Position numbers and translations under genes: made by a program. The notes under the pieces are model-generated. The model was not told the origin of the DNA. It saw nothing but the letters and a program-made list of their open reading frames with translations, and did not search any database. From a virus: a stretch of DNA of 47,748 bases. Where the stretch lies: positions 1 to 47,748 of the IMG/VR virus record IMGVR_UViG_3300048922_000223. One strand, given 5' to 3'. How positions within the stretch are numbered: position 1 is the first letter of the stretch; the number at the start of each line of letters is the position of its first letter. Positions 40,452 through 47,518 of the stretch are shown piece by piece.

Positions 40452-40830
40452 AAAATAGCTTCCCCTTTTTGTTTAATTATAACACAAACAACAAAATGAT
40501 ATATATAAATTAGTTTTGCTAAGTAATAATTAACTTTATAGGGTTACTAATATCTCGCCATATACAGTAAAGAAATTTTTTTTAAAATAGCAACTAAAAA
40601 GGTGCATTAAAACAGATGAAGTTAAGGGCAACAGTAAATTATTAATAACATCAGCATCATAGATCATTATTGCAGCCTCCAATCAATAAAATTATAGCAC
40701 TACGAGAACAACTAATCAATATTTTTGGTGCAAAATAGCTAGCAAAAGGAGAATGGAATATATGAGGTCAAAAATAGAAATTAGACAATTGGAAACTTGA
40801 GGATTCTCGATAAAGGTAGATGATAAATAG
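40452..40830. other. AT-rich gap, no complete gene
   Basis: It holds the leftward promoter of the preceding gene at about 40476. An ATG at 40761 with AAAGGAG upstream gives only 12 codons (MRSKIEIRQLET) before a stop and may be the broken start of a gene once fused to the next frame. Nothing else is recognised. Confidence 0.4.
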
Positions 40831-41166
40831 ATGCGCGGAATTGTCTCGCGAGCATATGTACACATTGATTCTACTATGATTTATGAGGGCGTAGAGCCGT
40901 ATTGCAGGGGTATAGTGTTTGATTTGGAAGATGTTAGGGGTGAGGGATTTGGAAGTATTAAAATGGTTTGTATCAGTCTGGAATATATTCATGGTGATTT
41001 TCATTCTTTGGTTTTCCAGAGGTATGACTTGGCAAAGGGAGAAAGCTGTTATGACCGGATTTGGAATTATGACGGTTATGTATATTCTGGCTTTGGTGCC
41101 AATGTGGAGGTAATGAAAGATGAAGTATTAGAAGGTTTTAGTAATTGGAGAGAGAGGTTCTCATGA
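40831..41166 (+). CDS. Hypothetical phage protein
   Basis: 111 residues, ATG with AAAGGTAG about 12 nt upstream. Mixed alpha/beta, rich in aromatic residues, no motif known. It overlaps the next small gene by 4 nt, which supports translation. The broken 12-codon frame just upstream suggests the N-terminus may have been lost. Confidence 0.5.
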   Translation: MRGIVSRAYVHIDSTMIYEGVEPYCRGIVFDLEDVRGEGFGSIKMVCISLEYIHGDFHSLVFQRYDLAKGESCYDRIWNYDGYVYSGFGANVEVMKDEVLEGFSNWRERFS

Positions 41167-41297
41167 TTTTTACATATTTCGGAATTGTCCTGTTCTTCAT
41201 CACAGAATGGGTGCGATTCATAAAGGAGCGGCCACGTAAGACTTCACAGGGGTATACGCTATCCTATGAAGCAGACAGGTCGAGGCACCCAGTATAG
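41163..41297 (+). CDS. 44-residue membrane peptide
   Basis: ATGA overlap with the previous stop; GAGAGAGG upstream. MIFTYFGIVLFFITEWVRF is one membrane helix, followed by a basic tail (IKERPRKTSQGYTLSYEADRSRHPV). The end overlaps the first hairpin of the structured RNA region. Function unknown. Confidence 0.5.
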   Translation: MIFTYFGIVLFFITEWVRFIKERPRKTSQGYTLSYEADRSRHPV

Positions 41298-41576
41298 ATG
41301 GTGCCAAAAGCGGAAGACGTGTAACTGTAAATAATGTATGATATTTTGTATACCAAACAACATTAAGCGCCTAGTAATAAAAAATATTCTTCTGTAGGCC
41401 AATAGCAACGCAATAATGGCAGTAAGTTGCTGAAAAGACTGCCAGAGTAAAATGTCAAGGACTGAGAGGACCTTGTGGATTGAAATAAACGACTCTGTGA
41501 TAAACGGTAGTGAAACAGGCGTTTACGACCGGCGGTAGTGAAGCTCCGACCTTGTACGGAACAAGGGAAAACTACA
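41284..41576 (+). ncRNA. Structured non-coding RNA next to tRNA-Met
   Basis: No gene fits, but consecutive RNA helices are visible. GGCACC/GGTGCC is at 41284-41305. GCCTA/TAGGC is at 41369-41399. An H-type pseudoknot has stem 1 AGCAAC/GTTGCT at 41404-41409 and 41426-41431, interleaved with stem 2 TGGCAG/CTGCCA at 41417-41422 and 41439-41444. CAAGG/CCTTG is at 41456-41475, TAAACG/CGTTTA at 41501-41525, and CCTTGT/ACAAGG at 41550-41566 inside GTAGT/ACTAC at 41535-41575. Large phage RNAs such as GOLLD and ROOL also lie beside tRNA genes, but this one is shorter and identity is not claimed. Confidence 0.55.
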
Positions 41577-41578
41577 CT

Positions 41579-41651
41579 GTACCTTTAGCGCAGCGGTCAG
41601 CGCACCCGGCTCATAATTGGGCGATTCTGGGTTCGAATCCCAGAAGGTACA
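41579..41651 (+). tRNA. tRNA with CAT anticodon (Met, or Ile2)
   Basis: Complete cloverleaf: acceptor GTACCTT/AAGGTAC with discriminator A at 41651, D arm GCGC/GCGC, anticodon arm CCCGG-CTCATAA-TTGGG (two GU pairs), T arm CTGGG-TTCGAAT-CCCAG. CCA is not encoded. The anticodon is CAT. Elongator Met is likeliest, but a lysidine-modified Ile tRNA cannot be excluded by eye. It is immediately downstream of the structured RNA and close to rtcB, suggesting a link to tRNA repair. Confidence 0.95.
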
Positions 41652-41667
41652 TTATGCACATTGGAAA

Positions 41668-41696
41668 TTGAATATTGATGGTTGGGGTGTTATAAT
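41668..41696 (+). promoter_or_regulatory. Promoter of accessory cassette C
   Basis: TTGAAT (41668-41673), 17-nt spacer, consensus TATAAT (41691-41696). The spacer contains ATTGATGGTTGG. Its reverse complement CCAACCATCAAT starts the terminator of the same gene. It lies 17 nt after the tRNA end. Confidence 0.85.
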
Positions 41697-41717
41697 ACCC
41701 CTATTGGGAGGTGTTAT

Positions 41718-42668
41718 ATGACAGGTGATTATACAGGCGATATGGTTAAAAAGATTTATCTGGATTTATTACAAGAAAAGGCAGTTGAAGGTTTGACAGA
41801 AGAAGAATTAAAAAAATTGATGAATCCGGAAAACATTAAAAAGGTTTATAAAGAGACTATAGAAATGATTGCGTCTAGTTCTGTTAAAACAATTGAACAA
41901 ATAATGTATGAGAAAGTCCAAGTAGAAAGAGCCTATGTAGATGAATTTTTAGCTAGGCAAAATCAAAAATGGGGAAAAGCCTTTGTTGCCTCGGATGCCC
42001 TATACATTTGCGTACTGGAATCTGCTGAAACATATTCGGCTTATGTAAATGAGATTCATGGTGAAGAAGTAAGCTTTTTATATCATGCTTTGAGAAATAT
42101 ACACGGAAGAGCATTGCAAGTTTATCTAGAAATTATTTGTTTAATTAAGAATGGTTTTGCAGATGGTGCATATGCGAGATGGCGCTCTTTATATGAATTA
42201 AGCGTGATTTCTTCATTTATTAGCGAAAATGGTGAATTAGTTGCAAAGGCTTTCGTGGAATCAGCAGATACGAATGATAGATATGAGTGGGCTAGAACTG
42301 CTAAGTGTCTTAAGAATTATAAAAAGCCATATATAACTTTTTCTTTAATACAATCAAATTGTGAGCTTGCAACTAAAGAGTGGAAAAAAGAGTATGATTT
42401 TGTGAATCAATTAGTTCATGCTTCGCCCCAAGGCACGATGTATAGACTAGGTGCTGATACCTCTATAACCTTACCTGTAGGACGTACAGATATGGAAATG
42501 GGAATATCGGCGATACATTCAGCTATTTCCTTAGTTCAAATAACTGCGGACTATTTTACTGTATTTACGCATGGTGATAGTCTTGTGGCTATGTTGACTT
42601 TTCATAAGTGGGTTTCAACAGTTGTAGAATACTATAAAACTGTTAAAGAAAATTGTTTTGATAATTAA
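41718..42668 (+). CDS. DUF5677-like accessory protein (cassette C)
   Basis: 316 residues from the ATG at 41718 (GGGAGGTG upstream). All-helical. The core ALRNIHGRALQVYLEIICLIKNGFADGAYARWRSLYELSVIS matches the DUF5677 pattern (helix...G..D.A...WRSL.EL). Later QLVHASPQGTMYRLG and a long C-terminal helix. DUF5677 proteins occur in mobile DNA and defence contexts, activity unknown. Own promoter and terminator: a moron between tRNA-Met and rtcB. Confidence 0.75.
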   Translation: MTGDYTGDMVKKIYLDLLQEKAVEGLTEEELKKLMNPENIKKVYKETIEMIASSSVKTIEQIMYEKVQVERAYVDEFLARQNQKWGKAFVASDALYICVLESAETYSAYVNEIHGEEVSFLYHALRNIHGRALQVYLEIICLIKNGFADGAYARWRSLYELSVISSFISENGELVAKAFVESADTNDRYEWARTAKCLKNYKKPYITFSLIQSNCELATKEWKKEYDFVNQLVHASPQGTMYRLGADTSITLPVGRTDMEMGISAIHSAISLVQITADYFTVFTHGDSLVAMLTFHKWVSTVVEYYKTVKENCFDN

Positions 42669-42703
42669 AGTGAGGAATTAAAATATATTATGATTTGTAT
42701 TTG

Positions 42704-42730
42704 CCAACCATCAATGGTGGTTGGTTTTTT
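42704..42730 (+). terminator. Terminator of cassette C
   Basis: CCAACCA (42704-42710) and TGGTTGG (42718-42724) form a 7-bp stem with a 7-nt loop, then T6. The left arm plus loop CCAACCATCAAT is the exact reverse complement of the spacer of the promoter of the same gene. Confidence 0.85.
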
Positions 42731-42751
42731 ATTGCGAAAATGAGGTGAAGC

Positions 42752-43006
42752 ATGAGCATTAGTAAAGTAATTGAATCGATAGAGCATGACGCATTCAGCC
42801 GTGTCATGAATCCTCCCGAAGATGGATTTAACGGGCAGGCAGATATAAGAACAAATGCCCAGGGCCAGAAATGGGTATACTGCCCTTGGTGTGATAAGAA
42901 ACACTTTCCTTTAAATCAGGAGGCTGTAATTAAGGATTTCCATTATCAATGCCGAAATAGTAAATGTAAAAGGATTTTTATTGTAAATACGGAGGGGCAA
43001 AAATGA
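42752..43006 (+). CDS. Zinc-ribbon protein upstream of rtcB
   Basis: 84 residues, ATGAGGTG upstream. CPWC (about residues 44-47) and CRNSKC (about 67-72) form a zinc ribbon: VYCPWCDKKHFPLN...YQCRNSKCKRIF. ATGA overlap with rtcB implies coupled translation and possibly an RNA-binding partner of RtcB. Confidence 0.7.
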   Translation: MSISKVIESIEHDAFSRVMNPPEDGFNGQADIRTNAQGQKWVYCPWCDKKHFPLNQEAVIKDFHYQCRNSKCKRIFIVNTEGQK

Positions 43007-44199
43007 GTGACTTAAAAATCTTTACTGAAAATATAGAGCCTGAGGCATTGAATCAGATTTATATGCTGATTAAACAGCCGGCATTTGCTGAATGCAAAGT
43101 GAGGATAATGCCTGATGTCCATGCAGGAAAAGGCTGTGTAATTGGCTTTACTGCAGACTTGGGGGATAAGGTGATTCCAAACATCGTGGGTGTGGATATT
43201 GGCTGTGGAATGCTGACTGTAGGCCTGGGTAATATCAATATTGACTATGAAAAATTGGATTCGGTGATAAGGGGAAATATTCCTTCTGGTCGTAATGTTC
43301 GGAAAGAAGAAATTCCGTTCAAGAATATTGAAGAACTGTATTGCAGATCCGAACTTAATAATATCAGTTGGCTACGCTGCAGCATGGGAACACTGGGCGG
43401 AGGAAATCACTTCATAGAAGTCGATGAGGATTCTGATGGAAACAAATATTTGATTATTCATACCGGGAGCCGTAATTTGGGCAAGCAGGTAGCAGAAATA
43501 TATCAGCAAGTCGCCATAGACAGTATGCAAGGGGCCGGTAAACTGGAACAAGCTATTCAGGATTTAATTCAGGAATATAAGACTACTGGCCGGGCAAAGG
43601 AAATTCAACCTGGTATTCGAGAATTGAAGCGTAAATTTCAGCCTGATAAACTGAACATTCCAAAAGAACTTTGCTATTTGACAGGAGAAAATAGGGAACG
43701 TTACTTACATGACATGAAAATATGTCAGAGTTTTGCTGGAACTAATCGTGAATGGATTGCTTCTATCATTTGTCAGAAGATGGGATGGGAATATTCTAGG
43801 GAAAAGTCATTTCAAACGATTCATAACTATATCGACCATGATACGAACATTGTGCGAAAGGGTGCGATCTCAGCCAGAATGGAAGAGTTGCTGTTAATAC
43901 CAATCAATATGCGTGATGGTTGCATTATTGGGAGAGGAAAAGGGAATGACGACTGGAACAGCTCCGCCCCTCATGGAGCTGGCCGGATAATGAGCCGGTC
44001 CAAGGCGAAAGAAAATGTCTCACTGGAAGAGTTTGAAACCTCTATGGCTGGCATCTTTACAACTTCTGTAAACAGCTCAACTATTGATGAATCTCCTATG
44101 GTTTATAAGCCAATGGAAGAAATAATCCAGAACATAGAGCAGACCGTTGATATTGAAAAAATCATAAAGCCAGTATATAATTTTAAAGCAAGTGAATAA
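43003..44199 (+). CDS. rtcB: RtcB-family RNA ligase
   Basis: 398 residues, near the usual length. All metal and GMP-binding motifs are seen: MPDVHAGKG (D38, H40), GVDIGCGM (D65, C68), GTLGGGNHFIEV, HTGSRNLG, and the guanylylated His in SSAPHGAGRIMSRS (H324). It joins 2',3'-cyclic phosphate or 3'-phosphate ends to 5'-OH ends, as produced by anticodon nucleases. It sits with a zinc-ribbon gene directly after a tRNA, a structured RNA and an accessory gene. A role in repairing phage or host tRNA cut by host defence nucleases is likely but unproven. Confidence 0.95.
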   Translation: MSDLKIFTENIEPEALNQIYMLIKQPAFAECKVRIMPDVHAGKGCVIGFTADLGDKVIPNIVGVDIGCGMLTVGLGNINIDYEKLDSVIRGNIPSGRNVRKEEIPFKNIEELYCRSELNNISWLRCSMGTLGGGNHFIEVDEDSDGNKYLIIHTGSRNLGKQVAEIYQQVAIDSMQGAGKLEQAIQDLIQEYKTTGRAKEIQPGIRELKRKFQPDKLNIPKELCYLTGENRERYLHDMKICQSFAGTNREWIASIICQKMGWEYSREKSFQTIHNYIDHDTNIVRKGAISARMEELLLIPINMRDGCIIGRGKGNDDWNSSAPHGAGRIMSRSKAKENVSLEEFETSMAGIFTTSVNSSTIDESPMVYKPMEEIIQNIEQTVDIEKIIKPVYNFKASE

Positions 44200-44202
44200 C
44201 CA

Positions 44203-44231
44203 GAGCCGAGAGCCAAAGAGCCGAGAGCCGT
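44203..44231 (+). repeat. Tandem GAGCCGAGAGCC repeat
   Basis: The 12-mer GAGCCGAGAGCC occurs twice, about 15 nt apart, in the 63-nt gap between rtcB and the large terminase gene. It may be a simple slippage repeat or a small packaging/terminase-binding motif. There is no further evidence. Confidence 0.4.
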
Positions 44232-44262
44232 TGTAATTTTAGCGGAAGGAGGCTCTTTTTCT

Positions 44263-45978
44263 ATGGATTTCCATGAACATCGGGAAATAATAAAAAAATT
44301 AAAGCGGCAGATTGAATCGCCGCCTTCTTACGACATTCTGAACATTCTGTTATCAGAACTCCAATATACAATGCAAGATAATCCGGAATTACCTGTTGAG
44401 GACCGGGATTTCATCATGACCTATTCCGGGTTTATCAAGAAATGGGCTGTCACAAGGTTTGTCCAGACAATGGATACCAGATGGGATGATTTGTACTGGA
44501 AAACTTTGCTCTTTGAAGCTCCATTCCTGTTTGAATCGTTTTTGATTTACATGGAGAAGGACCGGAAGCCAGATAAGCGTTTTTATCTTCCACGGCGTAA
44601 CACATTAAAAATTGTTGCCGATGATCTTCAGGATCTGGAAAATAACAAACTTGACTTCTATGGACTGTCTATGCCAAGCCGTGTTGGTAAGAGTACGATT
44701 TGCATTTTCTTCATGGCATGGATAATCGGGAAGCGCCCTAACAGCCATAATGCCATGGGCGGTCACTCCGGAAAACTGGCAAAAGGCTTCTATGGAGAAG
44801 CAATAAACCTTATAAACACAAAGGAATATACCTTTGCGGAGATATTCCCAGATTCTAAGTTACAAAAGACAAGTGCAGAGGATTTTGAAATCAACCTGGA
44901 CGAGCCTGATCGCTTTGCCAGTCTAACATGTCGTGGTATTGATGGCACCTGGACGGGAGCTGTTGATATATCTGCAGATGGTTACCTTTATGTAGATGAC
45001 CTTATTCGTGACCGCGAGCATTCTTTAAACCCAATCCGTATGGAAAATACCTATCAGGAATACCTAAACAAGATGGTTGACCGTAAAAACGATGGGGCCA
45101 GGGAACTAATGGTGGGTACTAGGTGGTCCATTTTAGATTGTTTGGGAAGAATCGAAAAAGAAAATTCTCATAACCCACGATATAGGTTTAGAAAAATACC
45201 AGCATTAAACGAAGATGATGAATCAAACTTTCAGTACGAAATAAAAGGATTTTCAACAAAATATTATCGTGACATGAAGGATAGGTTAGACAAAAACGAA
45301 TGGGAAGCAAAATACCAACAACGGCCATTTATTCGTGAAGGATTGTTGTTCCCAGAAGATGAACTTCGATTCTTTTATGGAATATTACCGGAGAGTGGAT
45401 TTATTCGTGTTGTGACGGCGGGTGATGTGGCCTGGGGCGGCGGAGATAGTTTCTCTATGCCTATTGGATTTGAATATGAGAACGGTGATGTCTATATTGT
45501 AGACTGGGTATTTAACAAAGGGGTAAAAGAGATTACCATACCAATTGTCGAAGGAAAAATCGTAGGAAATAAAATTCAGCAGATAAATTTTGAAGCAAAC
45601 AACGGTGGTGAGATGTACGCCAAATATGTGAATGATGATTTAATTCGTCAAGGATATAAATGTTCTATAACATCAACTAAAGCCCCAGCAACTATGGCAA
45701 AGCTGGCAAAAATTATTCAGTATTCTGGCGATATTAAGAGACGGTTTATTTTCCTTGCACCAAACTCCTTGATAAAAAGACATGCACAGAATGATCCAAC
45801 AGATATAAAGAGATATATGCGTACAAGGGAATACGATGATGCAATGGAAGAGCTTACGTTATTCGTTCAAATTGGCAAGAATGAGCATGATGACAGCCCG
45901 GACAGCTTGAGTCAGCTGGAAAGATTCTTAGAAGGTGGTTTTACTGCAGAAGTGAAGCCTATGAAACGACCATTTTAG
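44263..45978 (+). CDS. terL: Terminase large subunit
   Basis: 571 residues, GGAAGGAGG upstream. The ATPase has Walker A MPSRVGKST (137-145) and Walker B YLYVDDLIRD (D245, D246). The C-terminal nuclease has VVTAGDVAWGGGDSFSMPIGF with the first Asp of the RNase-H-like site, FEANNGGEMYAKYV and a late DDSPDSLSQLERF Asp. The motor packages phage DNA and cuts it. It is the marker for the packaging module, and portal and capsid genes would normally follow directly. Instead a homing-like gene, a regulator and an IS element come next. Confidence 0.95.
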   Translation: MDFHEHREIIKKLKRQIESPPSYDILNILLSELQYTMQDNPELPVEDRDFIMTYSGFIKKWAVTRFVQTMDTRWDDLYWKTLLFEAPFLFESFLIYMEKDRKPDKRFYLPRRNTLKIVADDLQDLENNKLDFYGLSMPSRVGKSTICIFFMAWIIGKRPNSHNAMGGHSGKLAKGFYGEAINLINTKEYTFAEIFPDSKLQKTSAEDFEINLDEPDRFASLTCRGIDGTWTGAVDISADGYLYVDDLIRDREHSLNPIRMENTYQEYLNKMVDRKNDGARELMVGTRWSILDCLGRIEKENSHNPRYRFRKIPALNEDDESNFQYEIKGFSTKYYRDMKDRLDKNEWEAKYQQRPFIREGLLFPEDELRFFYGILPESGFIRVVTAGDVAWGGGDSFSMPIGFEYENGDVYIVDWVFNKGVKEITIPIVEGKIVGNKIQQINFEANNGGEMYAKYVNDDLIRQGYKCSITSTKAPATMAKLAKIIQYSGDIKRRFIFLAPNSLIKRHAQNDPTDIKRYMRTREYDDAMEELTLFVQIGKNEHDDSPDSLSQLERFLEGGFTAEVKPMKRPF

Positions 45979-45989
45979 GAGGGAATAAA

Positions 45990-46739
45990 ATGTCACGATA
46001 TTTGAAGAATCCGATAAGAGAAAACCGAAGACTTTGGAACATATATCATGGAATGAAAAAGAGATGCCTCACCCCCAACTGTGATAGATATAAGGATTAT
46101 GGTGGAAGAGGGATTACAATTTGTCATGATTGGCTTTTAAGCTTTGATAATTTTGCTGTTTGGGCAAAGGAAAACGGTTATGCAGCGGGTCTCACAATTG
46201 AAAGAATAAACGTAGATGGAAATTATGACCCTGAAAATTGTGAGTGGATTACTTTGAAGCAACAGGCAAGAAATAAGAGAGAAACGATAAAGGTGAAATA
46301 TCGGGGGAAAGAGAAAGCTTTAATTGAATGGTGTGAAGAGTTATGCCTAGAATATGATACTATGCATGATAGAATAATTACCCGAGGTTGGGATATAGAA
46401 AAGGCCTTTACAACACCCTCACAACAAGAAAACTCATTTCTAAGCATGTGTAAGGCACATGGTATGAATCCTGCAACGGTCCATGATAGAGTTCATAAGT
46501 TTGGCTGGTCATTAGAGAAAGCACTGTCCACACCATGCTTGGGCAGAGGTGCAAATTCAAAATCATATAATCCGAAGCAGTTTGGATATGGGAAATGCGT
46601 TGTTTGTGGGTCAAGTTTTTTGCGTAACAGTGGTAAGCAGATATATTGCGGTGAACGCTGCAGAAGCATAACTAAGCGTACCAGCTACAAAAGAACAGGT
46701 TTGATATATGACGGGCGAACAAGTAGGGGAATGAAATAA
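45990..46739 (+). CDS. HNH/homing-endonuclease-like protein with tandem NUMOD-like repeats
   Basis: 249 residues, AGGAGGG upstream. The N-terminal ~100 residues have the free-standing phage HNH pattern: LWNIYHGMKKRC, YGGRGITICHDW, FAVWAKENGY, GLTIERINVDGNYDPENCEWIT. Two similar ~38-residue DNA-binding repeats follow, IEWCEELCLEYDTMHDRIITRGWDIEKAFTTP and LSMCKAHGMNPATVHDRVHKFGWSLEKALSTP. A zinc ribbon closes the protein (CVVCG...CGERCR). Its place right after terL is a favourite homing site in phages. Confidence 0.82.
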   Translation: MSRYLKNPIRENRRLWNIYHGMKKRCLTPNCDRYKDYGGRGITICHDWLLSFDNFAVWAKENGYAAGLTIERINVDGNYDPENCEWITLKQQARNKRETIKVKYRGKEKALIEWCEELCLEYDTMHDRIITRGWDIEKAFTTPSQQENSFLSMCKAHGMNPATVHDRVHKFGWSLEKALSTPCLGRGANSKSYNPKQFGYGKCVVCGSSFLRNSGKQIYCGERCRSITKRTSYKRTGLIYDGRTSRGMK

Positions 46740-46763
46740 ATTTATAGGTTGGAGGATTTGATT

Positions 46764-47216
46764 ATGAAATTAACGAGGGAATATTTGGCTACTTATACAT
46801 ATCTGGAATCCGAAATTAAGCGTCTTAGGCGCAGAATGAAATACTATGAGGATAATCCTTTGCGGACTGAATATGGGATCACGAAAGGGTCATTGAAACA
46901 GTTTCCCTATACGGAGTGTCATTTCGTGGTATCCGGGGCAAACGTGAAATCAAATGAAGAAAGAGAAAAGATGGTACGGCAGCTCCTGATTGATTTAAAA
47001 GGAAATGAGCAGCTTTTTGAAGACATGAAACTGGAAATAGAATGCTTTCTTGAAAAGCTTCCTTCTGAAGAAGTGGAGATAAAGCATATCTTGGCTTTAA
47101 AATATGTTGATAGGATTTCGGAAAATGAAATAGCAAACAAACTGGGATACGAAAGACGGGCTATTGGAAAAAAAATTGATAGGTTTCTAATAAGGCAGGT
47201 TGACACAAAGATATAG
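46764..47216 (+). CDS. ArpU/RinA-like phage regulator
   Basis: 150 residues from the ATG at 46764 (GGAGG 9 nt upstream). The N-terminus is a charged coiled coil (LESEIKRLRRRMKYY). The C-terminus is a region-4-like HTH (HILALKYVDRISENEIANKLGYERRAIGKKIDRFL). Similar to the regulator at 30740 in design, without obvious close identity. Probably a late-gene activator. Being downstream of terL is unusual, so this may be a displaced or duplicated module. Confidence 0.75.
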   Translation: MKLTREYLATYTYLESEIKRLRRRMKYYEDNPLRTEYGITKGSLKQFPYTECHFVVSGANVKSNEEREKMVRQLLIDLKGNEQLFEDMKLEIECFLEKLPSEEVEIKHILALKYVDRISENEIANKLGYERRAIGKKIDRFLIRQVDTKI

Positions 47217-47518
47217 CAATTTTACTATTCTAGAAAATAACAAATCAACATATTATGAATAATTGAAAATTAGTTATTACTTCAGGGATTGCTAAGAGGG
47301 CTTTAGTCGCTGTAATGTATTGAGGTACATTATACTTAAATCTTTTCTTGTAGTAAAGACATTTGTGTATAACCTGTAGAAATAACTAACAAAGTCATTT
47401 TCTGAGAACTCTGTGATCAGTTCCGGGTCTGATAATGTTGTAAAGGCCAATTTATAGAACATTATCACAAAGGCAAAAATTATTTCATTGAGACGGGGGT
47501 GCGGACATAATGTTGGAC
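47217..47518. other. Gap between the regulator and the IS element
   Basis: About 300 nt with no gene. The last ~40 nt, including a run GACGGGGGTGCGGACA near 47493-47508, should belong to the 3' end of the insertion sequence, as it directly follows the transposase stop. The IS boundary and target duplication cannot be fixed without the other end. Confidence 0.4.

Noticed and set aside
41284-41576. Naming the structured RNA as a ROOL or GOLLD RNA
   Set aside because: Context (phage, next to a tRNA) fits, but the length (about 290 nt) is less than half of typical members and the consensus could not be matched by eye. A covariance search is needed.
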